From the NCBI RefSeq assembly GCF_036032445.1, contig NZ_CP107932.1, positions 3,288,501 through 3,352,500 of the forward strand: a stretch of 64,000 nt of DNA, in the 5' to 3' direction. Numbering within the stretch: the first letter of the stretch is position 1; each line of letters begins with the position of its first letter. The notes under the pieces were generated by a model. It was given only the letters and a program-made list of their open reading frames with translations, was not told the DNA's origin and ran no database searches. This DNA is from Nocardia sp. NBC_00416. Lineage in GTDB: Bacteria; Actinomycetota; Actinomycetes; Mycobacteriales; Mycobacteriaceae. The position numbers and the translations under genes are program-made. Positions 26,770-36,087 of the stretch are shown here, piece by piece.

Positions 26770-27474
26770 CTGCACCCCTCGAACTCACCCGGCACCATCA
26801 CACTCTGTACCAACATGATCGGCTCTCGATTCGGTAATCCCGGACATCGGATCGTTGTTCACAACAAGGCTAGCTGGATCATGCTCTTACATATGCAAGA
26901 ACACAAGACTTCGGTACGCAATGTTGCGAACAGCGTCGTGCGCGAGCCTAACGATCCTTTTCGCGGAACTGAACGCAGTCCCGCCGAAAACGCGTACCCG
27001 CCATGATCGTTCCCGTCGGCGGGCCGAATCTCCGCCGCCCCGAACCATACCCGCAGCACCGCTCGGACCAGGCCCGACGGCACCCTGCGCGACCACATCG
27101 CAACCGTGCCGAGATGTTCCCGCACCGCATTCCGGGCACCATACTCAGCCCTATGGTCTTGCGACACAACCGACCCGGCCACATCGCCCGCCGTCACGGC
27201 GCCGTATCGCCGCCCGGCGGATGGCCGCGCCGAACTCCGAACCGTGAACAGACCCTCGGCCCGAGATGCACGCTCAATTCCACAGTGTCGGTTGCTATAT
27301 GTTTGCTCAGCAGCTCGGAGCTGCTGGACCGCCGTCCATTTCCCGTCGCGGACGAGTCACCCGGACGTGCCAGGGGCGCATCACATGTCGTTCCCTCCGA
27401 CCCGGCGGCCGAGATACCGCCCCACCGATGCGGTAAGGATTCTGTGGACAGCTGCCGACAAGGATGTGGACCTC
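26770..27474. other. 705-nt region without a supported gene
   Basis: Separates the divergent DUF4254 and acyl-CoA synthetase genes. The part near 26820-26990 is clearly less GC-rich than the flanks and contains two short palindromes, TTGTTCACAACAA (26855-26867) and TGTTGCGAACA (26922-26932), which may be operator half-sites. Open frames here show no recognisable protein. TGTGGACAG at 27443 loosely resembles a DnaA box. Confidence 0.5.
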
Positions 27475-29115
27475 ATGAGCGATACTGCCGACCCCCGGGC
27501 CACCGCCGCCCGCCTGGCCTCCGAGCTCACCGGCCCGGGCGGGCCGTTCGAGCTGTCGGTCGAGGACGTGCTCGGCGCCCCGATCCCGGTCCGGCGCCAC
27601 CGACTCCACTCGCTGCGCGAACTGCTCGACACCTCACGAGCCTGGGGTGAGCGCGACTACCTCGTCACCGCGCAGCGGCGGATCTCGTTCACCGAGCACG
27701 CGGCCGCCGCCCAGGCCCTGGCGCGGGCACTGGCCGACCGGTACGGAGTCGGCGCCGGCGACCGGATCGGCATCCTCGCCGCCAACAGCCCCGAATGGGT
27801 GATCGCCTTCTGGGCCGCGCAATGCCTGGGCGCGGTGGCAGTCGCCTACAACGCCTGGTGGGCCGCACCGGAGGTCGAGTACGGCGTCCGGGACACCGGG
27901 CCTGTCGTCGTGATCGCCGACGCGAAGCGAGCCGCCCTGGCGGCCGGGACCGGAGTGCCGGTGCTCACCACCGAAGACCTGCCGCGCCTGATCGCCGACC
28001 ACCACGGCACCGCCCCGGTGATACCGGTCTCCGAAGACGATCCGGCCGTCGTCCTCTACACCAGCGGCACCACCGGCCGTCCCAAAGGTGTGGTGCACAC
28101 CCACCGGAACCTGATCGCCGTCACCGACTACCACCGCTACACCGACGCGCTCGGCGCCGGCCTGGCCGGTCGGCCGCACCGTGAGCCGAGCGATAAACGC
28201 TTCCTGCTCACCTCCCCCCTCTTCCATATCGCCAGCCTGCACAATCTCGTGATCCCCCGGCTGGCCACCGGCGCGGCCGTGGTCCTGCACACCGGCGCGT
28301 TCGACGCCGAGCAGGTGCTGGCGCTGATGGCGCACGAACGGGTCACCAACTGGGGCGCGGTGCCGACACTGGCCGCCCGTCTCCTGGAGCACGATCCGAC
28401 CGGCTATGACCTGTCGTCGCTCACCTCGCTCTCGCTGAACGCCGCCCCGTCCTCGCCGGCATTCCAACAGCGTCTGCGCACTCGGCTGCCCGGTGCCGGA
28501 GTCGCCTTGACCACGAGTTACGGCCTCACCGAAAGTGGCACTGCGGCAACGGTCGCGACCCCCGCGGAACTCGCGGCCGACCCGGACACCGTCGGACGCC
28601 CGATCCTGGGCGTATCGGTCGAGATCCGCGACCCCGACGGCGTCCCGGTACCCGACGGGACCGAAGGCGAGATCTGGGTGCGCAGCTCGTACGTCATGCT
28701 CGGCTACTGGCAGGATGCGGCCGCCACCGCGGCCGCCATCGACGCCGAACGCTGGTTGCGTACCGGCGATTTCGGAGCGCTGTCCGATGGACGGCTCCGG
28801 ATGGCCGGGCGCCGTACCGATCTCATCCTGCGCGGTGGAGAGAACGTGTACCCCACCGAGATAGAGAACGTGCTGGACGAACATCCCGCGGTGCGGGAAG
28901 CGGCAGTACTCGGTATTCCCGACGACGATCTCGGGCAGCGGGTCGCGGCGGTGGTGGTCACCGACGACCCTGCCGCGCTCGGCGCCGACGAACTGCGCGC
29001 TTTCGCCGCCGAACGGCTCGCGTACTTCAAAGTCCCCGAACGCTGGACGATCACCGCGCATCCGTTGCCCCGCAACGCGACCGGGAAGGTCCTGCGCCGC
29101 GACATCGCCCCCTGA
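27475..29115 (+). CDS. AMP-forming acyl-CoA synthetase (FadD-like)
   Basis: Activates a carboxylic acid with ATP and joins it to CoA. The 546-residue product has the class I adenylate-forming motifs: [19 protein letters not shown] (A3/P-loop), YGLTESGTA (A5), [20 protein letters not shown] (A7-A8) and [14 protein letters not shown], ending [11 protein letters not shown] (A10 Lys). About 50 residues precede the usual beginning. ATG 27475 was chosen; GTG 27466 is an in-frame alternative. Substrate chain length cannot be told. It stands alone before the XRE regulator gene. Confidence 0.9.
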   Translation: MSDTADPRATAARLASELTGPGGPFELSVEDVLGAPIPVRRHRLHSLRELLDTSRAWGERDYLVTAQRRISFTEHAAAAQALARALADRYGVGAGDRIGILAANSPEWVIAFWAAQCLGAVAVAYNAWWAAPEVEYGVRDTGPVVVIADAKRAALAAGTGVPVLTTEDLPRLIADHHGTAPVIPVSEDDPAVVLYTSGTTGRPKGVVHTHRNLIAVTDYHRYTDALGAGLAGRPHREPSDKRFLLTSPLFHIASLHNLVIPRLATGAAVVLHTGAFDAEQVLALMAHERVTNWGAVPTLAARLLEHDPTGYDLSSLTSLSLNAAPSSPAFQQRLRTRLPGAGVALTTSYGLTESGTAATVATPAELAADPDTVGRPILGVSVEIRDPDGVPVPDGTEGEIWVRSSYVMLGYWQDAAATAAAIDAERWLRTGDFGALSDGRLRMAGRRTDLILRGGENVYPTEIENVLDEHPAVREAAVLGIPDDDLGQRVAAVVVTDDPAALGADELRAFAAERLAYFKVPERWTITAHPLPRNATGKVLRRDIAP

Positions 29116-29241
29116 CAACCCGGGCAGGTGACACTGCTCGCCACACCCGAGTCTTCCTGGCTATGGTTGCTCGACAGGACGCGTGGCGGACGAGAACCCG
29201 TGGTCGGCGGGCCGTACCGGGCGCGAAGCGAAAGGGATGAC

Positions 29242-30102
29242 ATGGCAGGCAAACGCACCGTCCTCACGGCGGGTCTGCGCCGGCTCTCGGTGCTGCTGCT
29301 GGAGATGCGCGAGGACGCCGGACTGAGCAAAGAGGACGTCAGCGCCCGGACCGGGATCAACGTGACGACGCTGTACCGGATCGAAACGGCCCAGGCCCGG
29401 CCGCAGCGCCGCACGCTGATGACCATGCTGGACCTCTACGGTGTCGAGGAGACCCGGCGGCAAGAGGCCCTCGAACTCCTCTCCGACGCGCAGAAACCCG
29501 GCATGTCGCGACCCTACGAGGCGAGCCTGTCGGAGGTGTACGCGGCGTACATCAACTTCGAGTCGGTGGCCCTGTCGGCCCGGCACTATCAGACCTCCTT
29601 CATTCCCGGGCTACTGCAGACCGAGCAGTACGCCACCGCCGTGATCGATACGTGCATGCCGAAACTGGAAGCCTCCGACCTGGAACGCCGGGCCCGCGCG
29701 CGGATGGACCGGGCCGCGGTGCTGGGCAAGGACGAGCCGCTGGAATTGTGGGTGGTGCTCGACGAGGCCGCCATCCGCCGGATGGTCGGCGGCCCCGAGG
29801 TGATGGGCGGCCAGTTGCGCCGGCTCGGCGAGGCGACCAAACGCAAGAACGTGATCTTGCAGATCCTGCCTTTCGACGCGGGCGCGCACCCCGGGATGGC
29901 CGGCTCCTTCACGATTCTCGACTTCCCCGACCCCACCGATCCCGAACTGGTCTACGTCGAGGGTATTTCCGGCGACGCGCTCGTGGAGGGGCACTCCGAG
30001 ATAAGACGCTTCGGGGTGATGTTCGACCAACTCCGGGCAATGGCACTGAGCCCCAGGGATTCCGCGGTCGTGATCGCCGAGGCCGCCGAAGCCCTGAGCT
30101 GA
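29242..30102 (+). CDS. XRE family regulator with DUF5753 domain
   Basis: A 286-residue actinobacterial regulator. N-terminal helix-turn-helix (about 10-70): LLEMREDAGLSKEDVSARTG and INVTTLYRIETAQARP. C-terminal DUF5753 (about 95-280): YINFESVALSARHYQTSFIP, GLLQTEQYA, and a late EGISGDALVEGHSEIRRF. Such genes in Streptomyces and Nocardia usually precede a small DUF397 gene; none follows here (30103-30213 is empty). Start ATG 29242 follows AAAGGGA. The ImmA-like gene at 31695 belongs to a family that often accompanies such regulators. Confidence 0.9.
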   Translation: MAGKRTVLTAGLRRLSVLLLEMREDAGLSKEDVSARTGINVTTLYRIETAQARPQRRTLMTMLDLYGVEETRRQEALELLSDAQKPGMSRPYEASLSEVYAAYINFESVALSARHYQTSFIPGLLQTEQYATAVIDTCMPKLEASDLERRARARMDRAAVLGKDEPLELWVVLDEAAIRRMVGGPEVMGGQLRRLGEATKRKNVILQILPFDAGAHPGMAGSFTILDFPDPTDPELVYVEGISGDALVEGHSEIRRFGVMFDQLRAMALSPRDSAVVIAEAAEALS

Positions 30103-30213
30103 CTTCGTGTGAACAGCCTGTGAACCAGGAGTCCGGGCGCCACCGAGTGGGTATATAGAGCGAGACTGTTCGATTCACGGCTCGTCCGGCCACTGCGGAG
30201 ATGAGGGGTTCTC

Positions 30214-31596
30214 TTGGCAGACGTCACCGACCGCACCGATCCGGCACAGCAACCCGAACTGAAACGGGTCATGGGCCCGTGGCTGCTGTTGCTGTTCATC
30301 ATCGGCGATATCCTCGGCACCGGGATCTACGCGCTCACCGGCCGCGTCGCCGACGACGTCGGCGGGGCGGTCTGGGTGCCGTTCCTGGTCGCTTTCCTGG
30401 TGGCGATGATCACCGGACTCAGCTATCTGGAACTCGTCACCAAGTATCCGCAGGCCGCCGGGGCCGCGCTCTACACGCACAAGGCGTTCGGCATCCATTT
30501 CGTCACGTTCATGGTGACGTTCGCCGTGATGAGTTCCGGGATCACCTCTGCCGCCACCGCGGCCAAGGCGTTCGCGGCGAATTTCGCCGAAGCCTTCGAA
30601 TTCGACGGCAGCGAACTGTTGCTCACCCTCGTGGCGCTGGCTTTCATGGCGGCGGTGGCGGCGATCAACCTGCGCGGTGTCGGGGAGAGTGTGAAGGCCA
30701 ATGTGCTGCTCACCTGCGTGGAACTGTCCGGTCTGCTGATCGTGGTGTGCATCGGCCTGTGGGCACTCGGTTTCGGTAACGGCGATTTCGGGCGGATCGT
30801 CGAATTCGACACCGGCGACCGCACCGCGTTCGGCGGGGTCATCGCGGCCACGACGCTGGCCTTCTTCGCCATGGTCGGCTTCGAGGACTCGGTGAACATG
30901 GCGGAGGAGACCAAGGAGCCCAGCCGTATCTTCCCGAAGATCCTGCTCACCGGGCTGCTGGTCACCGGCGCCATCTACGTGCTGGTCTCCATCACGGCGG
31001 TAGCGCTCGTCCCCCCGGACGAACTCGCCGAAGGCGATACCCCGCTGCTCCAGGTAGTGCAGATCGGCGCACCCGGCTTCCCGACGCAGATCTTCGCCTT
31101 CATCACGATGTTCGCCGTCGCCAACTCGGCGCTGATCAATATGCTCATGGCCAGCCGACTGCTGTACGGGATGGCCAAGCACAAGGTGGTCCCCCGGATC
31201 CTGGGCAGGGTCAACCAGAGCCGGCGCACCCCGCATATCGCAATCCTGTTCAGCACCCTGCTGGCCTTCGGGCTGCTCACCTTCGTCGACCAGGTTCCCG
31301 AACTGGGCGGCACGACCGCGCTCCTGCTGCTCGTGGTGTTCACCATCGTCAATATCGCGGTACTGGTGTTACGCCGCGACGAGGTCGGGCACGAGCATTT
31401 CCGAACCCCGACGGCACTACCGGTGCTGGGCGCGGTGTCGTGCGGCTATCTGGCCACACCGTTCACCGACCGCGACCCGGCGCAGTACGTCATCGCCGGT
31501 GTGCTGCTGGCCGTCGGCGTCGTACTGTGGGCTCTCACCGCGTTGTGGAACAAACAGCACAATATCGGGCCCCTGGGCCCGGGGGTCGATATCTAG
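30214..31596 (+). CDS. APC family amino-acid permease
   Basis: Inner-membrane amino-acid transporter of the APC superfamily, 460 residues and about 12 hydrophobic helices. Seen: the unwound helix-1 motif IIGDILGTGIYALTG, YLELVTKYPQAAGAALYTHK, GFEDSVNMAEETKEPSRIFP and ANSALINMLMASRLLYGMAK. The family exchanges or imports cationic, neutral or aromatic amino acids; specificity unknown. TTG 30214 is the first start in frame and keeps the soluble N terminus; Met20 is an alternative. Confidence 0.9.
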   Translation: MADVTDRTDPAQQPELKRVMGPWLLLLFIIGDILGTGIYALTGRVADDVGGAVWVPFLVAFLVAMITGLSYLELVTKYPQAAGAALYTHKAFGIHFVTFMVTFAVMSSGITSAATAAKAFAANFAEAFEFDGSELLLTLVALAFMAAVAAINLRGVGESVKANVLLTCVELSGLLIVVCIGLWALGFGNGDFGRIVEFDTGDRTAFGGVIAATTLAFFAMVGFEDSVNMAEETKEPSRIFPKILLTGLLVTGAIYVLVSITAVALVPPDELAEGDTPLLQVVQIGAPGFPTQIFAFITMFAVANSALINMLMASRLLYGMAKHKVVPRILGRVNQSRRTPHIAILFSTLLAFGLLTFVDQVPELGGTTALLLLVVFTIVNIAVLVLRRDEVGHEHFRTPTALPVLGAVSCGYLATPFTDRDPAQYVIAGVLLAVGVVLWALTALWNKQHNIGPLGPGVDI

Positions 31597-31680
31597 CCGC
31601 CCAGCAGGCCCGTCGTGCCGTGTCCGGTTCTCCAGCAGCGGGCCGGAATTCGCGGAAGTGACGAGCGGTCGCGCGATCGG

Positions 31681-31686
31681 TAACGT
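31681..31686 (+). promoter_or_regulatory. -10 hexamer of the ImmA-like gene
   Basis: TAACGT, 8 nt before ATG 31695; no Shine-Dalgarno. Prediction only. Confidence 0.5.
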
Positions 31687-31694
31687 ATCCGCCG

Positions 31695-32222
31695 ATGACA
31701 AGCATGGATGCCAGGTTCGGCGATGCGGCTGGGTCGGTGCCCCTGCCCAGCCCGTGGGACCTCAACGCCTACCTCGCCGAGGTGGCCGCGCACCGGAAGC
31801 GGCCGATTTCTCTGCAGCCGGCCCACCGGTCGGCGCTCGCCGATCTGGGGTGCAGCGGCAACGGTCTCTGGATCGCCCGCAAACACGACGATATCGTCGT
31901 GTACGACGCGTCGGCCTCGGGTCGCAATGCCGATCACATCGTGCTGCACGCGATCGGCCATATGTTGCTCGGACACGGCGGGCCGGGCGCCGAGGACCCC
32001 GACACCACCCGGATCTCGCTCGGCGCACTCAACGCCTCACTGCTCGATGCGCTGGCGACGATCGCGCCCGGGTCGATAACCCAGATCCTGGGCCGGGACG
32101 ATTTCGGCGCCGACCGGGAACGGGAAGCGGGGGTGTTCGCCGAGATGACGATGGTCTACGCGGCACTGCCCCGGCGCCGCACCCGGTCGTTCTGGCCGTT
32201 CGGCCGGCGCAAGAACAAATAG
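31695..32222 (+). CDS. ImmA/IrrE-like protein with altered HExxH (HAIGH)
   Basis: A 175-residue protein of the actinobacterial ImmA/IrrE-like family that starts with PWDLNAYLAEVAAHRKRPIS and continues GLWIARKHDDIVVYDASAS. Relatives carry a zinc-protease motif HExGHxLxGH. Here the site reads HAIGHMLLGH (85-94): both metal-binding His are present but the catalytic Glu is Ala86 (codon gcg), so peptidase activity is doubtful. The C terminus is basic (RRRTRSFWPFGRRKNK). In relatives such proteins pair with XRE regulators; the nearest is 29242. Leaderless-type start at ATG 31695. Confidence 0.72.
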   Translation: MTSMDARFGDAAGSVPLPSPWDLNAYLAEVAAHRKRPISLQPAHRSALADLGCSGNGLWIARKHDDIVVYDASASGRNADHIVLHAIGHMLLGHGGPGAEDPDTTRISLGALNASLLDALATIAPGSITQILGRDDFGADREREAGVFAEMTMVYAALPRRRTRSFWPFGRRKNK

Positions 32223-32278
32223 CCCCACATCGGCGCGCTGCCGGACCGGGAGGTACACCCGATCCCGGTGCGAGGGTC

Positions 32279-32284
32279 TACTCT
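32279..32284 (+). promoter_or_regulatory. -10 hexamer of the nitrobindin gene
   Basis: TACTCT, 8 nt before GTG 32293, which supports that GTG rather than the in-frame TTG 32284 as start. Prediction only. Confidence 0.5.
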
Positions 32285-32292
32285 TGTGGGCC

Positions 32293-32787
32293 GTGGCCGA
32301 ACCGCAGACACCCGCCCCGCATCCCGCTATCGCCTCGCTGGCCGGATTGCTCGGCACCTGGCGCGGCTCGGGGCAGGGCGATTACCCCACGATCGAGCCG
32401 TTCGGCTACCTCGAGGAGATCACGTTCGGGCATATCGGACGGCCTTTCCTGACCTACCGGCAGCGCACCCGGCACGCCGACGACGACCGTCCGCTCCACG
32501 TGGAAACCGGCTATCTGCGCTGCCCGGCCCCCGACCGGGTGGAGCTCATTCTCTCTCATGCCACCGGGATCACCGAGATCTGCGAGGGCAAACTCACCGT
32601 CGGCGACGACGAACTGCGGCTGGAATTGGAGTCGACCGCGATCGGCCTGAGTACGACGGCCAAGTCGGTGACGGCGCTGAGCCGCACCATCCACATGCAC
32701 AACGGGGTCATCGACTACACCTTGCAGATGGGCGCCGTCGGCCTGCCATTACAGGATCATCTGGCTGCCAGCCTGCACAAAATCTGA
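32293..32787 (+). CDS. Nitrobindin / FABP-like haem-binding beta-barrel protein
   Basis: A 164-residue small barrel protein of the nitrobindin (DUF1794, THAP4-like) family. Seen: LLGTWRGSGQGDYPTIEPFG and YLEEITFGHIGRPFLTYRQR near the N terminus, LHVETGYLRCP, ITEICEGKLTV and a C terminus LQMGAVGLPLQDHLAASLHK with a His at the usual haem-ligand region. The family binds haem and isomerises peroxynitrite or binds NO; that is known for relatives such as Rv2717c and inferred here. The usual long N-terminal extension is absent. Confidence 0.87.
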   Translation: MAEPQTPAPHPAIASLAGLLGTWRGSGQGDYPTIEPFGYLEEITFGHIGRPFLTYRQRTRHADDDRPLHVETGYLRCPAPDRVELILSHATGITEICEGKLTVGDDELRLELESTAIGLSTTAKSVTALSRTIHMHNGVIDYTLQMGAVGLPLQDHLAASLHKI

Positions 32788-33001
32788 ATGGGCCATAACG
32801 AAATAATCACGAATCGCGGTGACGCGGGTCACGATTTGCTCGTCATCGATTTTCCCCAGCTTTCCATCTTGTCTCGGCGCGCATTCCCGGCTTAGGTTGA
32901 CCTGAGCAGCAAATCATCAGACAACTCTTCCGTCGAGCCCGGCTCCCCGGAGCCGTCCGAGCTCGCTATCTGTCGAACCTCTGAATCGGAGGGAGCCGGA
33001 A

Positions 33002-33229
33002 ATGAAGCGTTCCGCAGTTGCTTTCATCACCGCCGGATTGATTCTGGGCGGCACCGGGGTGGTCGAGATCCTCGGAACCGACACCGCCTCGTCCGCTCCG
33101 GTCACCGACCGCACCGTATCGGTCGTCGCGCCCGCCCGGGTCAGCGATTCCGTGACAACCGATACCCATATCACCGAGATCGGTCACCGTTACGCAACTC
33201 GATCCGGCACCGCCACCGCCGGCCAGTGA
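33002..33229 (+). CDS. Small secreted peptide, unknown
   Basis: A 75-residue product with a clear signal peptide (MKRSAVAFITAGLILGGTG; hydrophobic to about residue 24, possible cleavage after ASSA near 29-32). The remaining 40-odd residues are Thr/Val/Ser-rich with one His and no Cys. ATG 33002 has a strong GGAGGGAG at 32989-32996, so translation is credible. TAGGTT at 32894-32899 is a -10 candidate. I recognise no family. Confidence 0.6.
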   Translation: MKRSAVAFITAGLILGGTGVVEILGTDTASSAPVTDRTVSVVAPARVSDSVTTDTHITEIGHRYATRSGTATAGQ

Positions 33230-33249
33230 CCGGCGCCCGCCCGGGCGGA

Positions 33250-35037
33250 TCAGTACCCGCCGGGCAGGGCCACCAGCATTTCCCGGGTCACCGCCACGGC
33301 ATTATCGGAACTACCGCCTTCGACCAACAGCGTCGCGAAGGCGATATCGCCCCGGTAACCGACGAACCAGGAATGTGAGCCGCCCGTCACCTCGGCCTCG
33401 CCGGTCTTGCCGAACACCTCCCCCTGATCGGCGATCCGCTCGGCCGTGCCCGAGACGACCACCGCCCGCATCATCATCCGCAGGCCGCGCACCACATCCG
33501 GGTCCACCGCGGGCCGCTGCCCGTCGACCACCGTCTCGCGCCCGGCGATCAGATACGGCGTCGGCGCGCGGCCGGACGCCACGGTCGCGGCCATCAGCGC
33601 CAGACCGAACGCACTCACCACCACCCGTCCCTGGCCGATCCCGTCCTCGGTGCGCTGAGTACGGTCCTCCGCCGCCGGCACCGAACCGGAGAAGGTCGGC
33701 AGGCCCGGAATCGTGTAGTCCGGTCCGATACCGAATGCGGCCGCACTGTCCGAGAGCGCGGAATCCGGCAATGTACTGGCCAATTGAGCGAACGATGTAT
33801 TGCACGACCGCGCGTACGCGGTGGTCAAGGGAACATCGCCGACGGTGAACCCGTCGTAATTCGGAATCATCCGCTCCCCGATGGTGATCGCGCTGGGGCA
33901 GGCGATCACTGTGTCCGGTGTCGCGATCCCCGACGACAGGGCGGCCGCCGCAGTCACCGTTTTGAATACCGAGCCGGGCGGGTACTGCCCGATGGTCGCG
34001 ACCGGTCCGTCCCGATCCGCGGCGGCGTTCTGCGCCACGGCGAGAATCCCTCCGGTCGAAGGCCGGATCGCCACCATCATGGTCTGTTCCCGCCGGCCGT
34101 CGACCGCATGCTGTGCCGCGTTCTGGATCCGGCGATCCACGCTCAGCGCGAACGACGGTGCGGGCTGCGCCGCCACCTCGTGCAGGACACCGGTTTCCGC
34201 ACCGTTGGCGTTGCGGGCCACCACCCGCCAGCCGGCCCGGCCGTCGACCTCGTCGATCACCGTCTGCCGCACCTGCGCCATCAGATCGGGGGCGAACTTC
34301 CGGTCGGTGGGCGCCATATCCCATTCCTGGGTCACCCGGACCCCGGGTAGCCCGATGAGCAGGGCCCCCACGCGGCCGAACTCGGCCTCGGTCAGCACGG
34401 TCACCGTGTACACGCCGTCGGCCGCGCGCGCGGAATCCAGTATCCGTTCCGGGGTGAGCCGGTCGTCGATATCGGTCAGCGCCCGCGATACCGCGGTCGC
34501 CACCCGCTCCGGATCCCCACTGTCGGCGGCGTCGAAGGTCACCCGCGACACGGTCCCCGGGACCAGTACGTCGCTCCCGGATTGTTCGTTCACCCGGGCC
34601 CGCGGGGCCGGCCGCACCGACAACGACATGGTCTGGGTATCACCGAGCCGGGGGTGTACAGCAGCACCGCTCCAACGCACCGTCCACTCGCCACCGCTGC
34701 GCACCATCGGCAGCTGACCGGTGTAGGTCCAGATACGACCACCGTGCAGGCGCCATTCGTAGGTGTAGTCGACGGTGGCGGTGTCCCCGCTGATCCGCGC
34801 CGCGCCGGTATCGGCGCGGAGTTCCTCGGCGTCCAATTCGTCCCACGCAGAAGTGAGTGCGGCGAAAGCCTTCTCGGGGCGGGTCGTCCGACCGGCGGCC
34901 GTCTCGATATCGCGGGCGGTGAAGGCATTCAGAAAACTGTCCGCGGCGGTGATCGGGCCGGCGGCGCCCGCGCCGCATCCGGTCACGGCGAAAACCAGCG
35001 CCGCGACCACGATCACGAGTACCGGACGGATCGCCAT
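33250..35037 (-). CDS. Penicillin-binding lipoprotein (class B-like transpeptidase)
   Basis: Cell-wall transpeptidase anchored outside the membrane, 595 residues. A signal peptide ends in VTGC (Cys21 lipobox). Next come an NTF2-like MecA N-terminal domain (about 25-145), a dimerisation region, and a transpeptidase domain (about 295-595) with SVFK (356-359, nucleophile Ser), SCN (411-413) and KTG (544-546). All three catalytic motifs are intact. Corresponds to Rv2864c. ATG 35037 lies 8 nt after TACGAT. Longer open frame upstream is not conserved. Confidence 0.92.
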   Translation of the reverse strand: MAIRPVLVIVVAALVFAVTGCGAGAAGPITAADSFLNAFTARDIETAAGRTTRPEKAFAALTSAWDELDAEELRADTGAARISGDTATVDYTYEWRLHGGRIWTYTGQLPMVRSGGEWTVRWSGAAVHPRLGDTQTMSLSVRPAPRARVNEQSGSDVLVPGTVSRVTFDAADSGDPERVATAVSRALTDIDDRLTPERILDSARAADGVYTVTVLTEAEFGRVGALLIGLPGVRVTQEWDMAPTDRKFAPDLMAQVRQTVIDEVDGRAGWRVVARNANGAETGVLHEVAAQPAPSFALSVDRRIQNAAQHAVDGRREQTMMVAIRPSTGGILAVAQNAAADRDGPVATIGQYPPGSVFKTVTAAAALSSGIATPDTVIACPSAITIGERMIPNYDGFTVGDVPLTTAYARSCNTSFAQLASTLPDSALSDSAAAFGIGPDYTIPGLPTFSGSVPAAEDRTQRTEDGIGQGRVVVSAFGLALMAATVASGRAPTPYLIAGRETVVDGQRPAVDPDVVRGLRMMMRAVVVSGTAERIADQGEVFGKTGEAEVTGGSHSWFVGYRGDIAFATLLVEGGSSDNAVAVTREMLVALPGGY

Positions 35038-35045
35038 CGGCCCTG

Positions 35046-35051
35046 ATCGTA
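35046..35051 (-). promoter_or_regulatory. -10 hexamer of the penicillin-binding lipoprotein gene
   Basis: TACGAT on the minus strand, 8 nt before the ATG; no Shine-Dalgarno. Prediction only. Confidence 0.55.
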
Positions 35052-35099
35052 GGCGACCGGACCCGGTGATCACCTGCGGCACACCGGATCCTGACCGGG

Positions 35100-35963
35100 T
35101 CAGTCCAGCAGAATCGTGGCGAAAGTGGCGATCTGCTGGAAACCGACAGCGCGGTAGGCGCTGCGGGCGATCTCGTTGAAGTCGTTGACGTACAGGCTCG
35201 CGGTGCGACCGGAGGCGACCACCGAGTTCGCCACGGCAGCGGTTCCCGTGGTCCCGAAGCCTTGTCCCCGGTATTCCGGACGTACCCAGACGCCCTGGAT
35301 CTGGCCCGTTCGCCGGGACATCGCGCCCACCTCCGCCTTGAACACGACCTCGCCGTCGACGAACCGCGCCCACGCCCGGCCCGCCTCGATCAGCCCGGAC
35401 ACCCGGCGCCGGTAGCCGCGGCCCCCGTCACCGGCCCGGGGATCGATCCCGACTTCTTCGATGAACATCGCGATCGCCGCCGCGAGGTAGCGGTCCAGCT
35501 CCTCGGGCCGGACCTGACGCACCTCGGGATCGGCCGCCGAAATAGCCGTGTCGGTGAGGGCGAGCAGCGGCTGGGCGCCGCGCAGCTCCCGTTCCGGGCC
35601 CCAGTGGTCGGCGAGCATCTCCCACAGCGGTAGCGCCAGTTCTTGGCGGCCGACCACCGAGGAGCACATACGGGGCCAGCGGATGGCGCGGTCCGCGAAC
35701 GCGCGTAACGCGTCCCGGCCCCCGCGCAGCGGGATCAGATTCACTCCGGAGAAGCACAGCGATTCGGCCGGGCCGCCGCGACTCCACAGCTCACCCTGGC
35801 CGAACCGATTGTCCAGACCATATTCCTGTAGCCGGGCGGCGACCATGCAGCTGGCCACCGGATCGTCGTCGAGCACCCGGAGTACCTGCGCCAGGTCCCG
35901 CTTGGCGAGCTGGCGCGCGGGAACATACTTCGCACGCCGGGTCGGCTCCAGCAGACTCCGCAC
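35100..35963 (-). CDS. GNAT acetyltransferase with DUF4081 domain
   Basis: A 287-residue two-domain protein: an N-terminal DUF4081 region (LAKRDLAQVLRVLDDDPVAS through PRMCSSVVGRQELALPLWEM) and a C-terminal GNAT fold with IQGVWVRPEYRGQGFGTTGT (acetyl-CoA loop) and LYVNDFNEIARSAYRAVGF. Matches Rv2867c, which lies between the PBP and ispG genes in M. tuberculosis as here. GTG 35963. The acceptor is unknown. It precedes the PBP gene by 62 nt, but that gene has its own promoter. Confidence 0.88.
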   Translation of the reverse strand: MRSLLEPTRRAKYVPARQLAKRDLAQVLRVLDDDPVASCMVAARLQEYGLDNRFGQGELWSRGGPAESLCFSGVNLIPLRGGRDALRAFADRAIRWPRMCSSVVGRQELALPLWEMLADHWGPERELRGAQPLLALTDTAISAADPEVRQVRPEELDRYLAAAIAMFIEEVGIDPRAGDGGRGYRRRVSGLIEAGRAWARFVDGEVVFKAEVGAMSRRTGQIQGVWVRPEYRGQGFGTTGTAAVANSVVASGRTASLYVNDFNEIARSAYRAVGFQQIATFATILLD

Positions 35964-36087
35964 CTACAACAGCCTGCCATGAACCGCGTCGAAGCGGTAT
36001 GGATATCCCGAAAGCGTGCGCGACCGCCTGGTTCCCCGGCCACCACGCACCGGCCCGCCGCGGCGGCGAGCCGGTGGCGCGGGCCGC

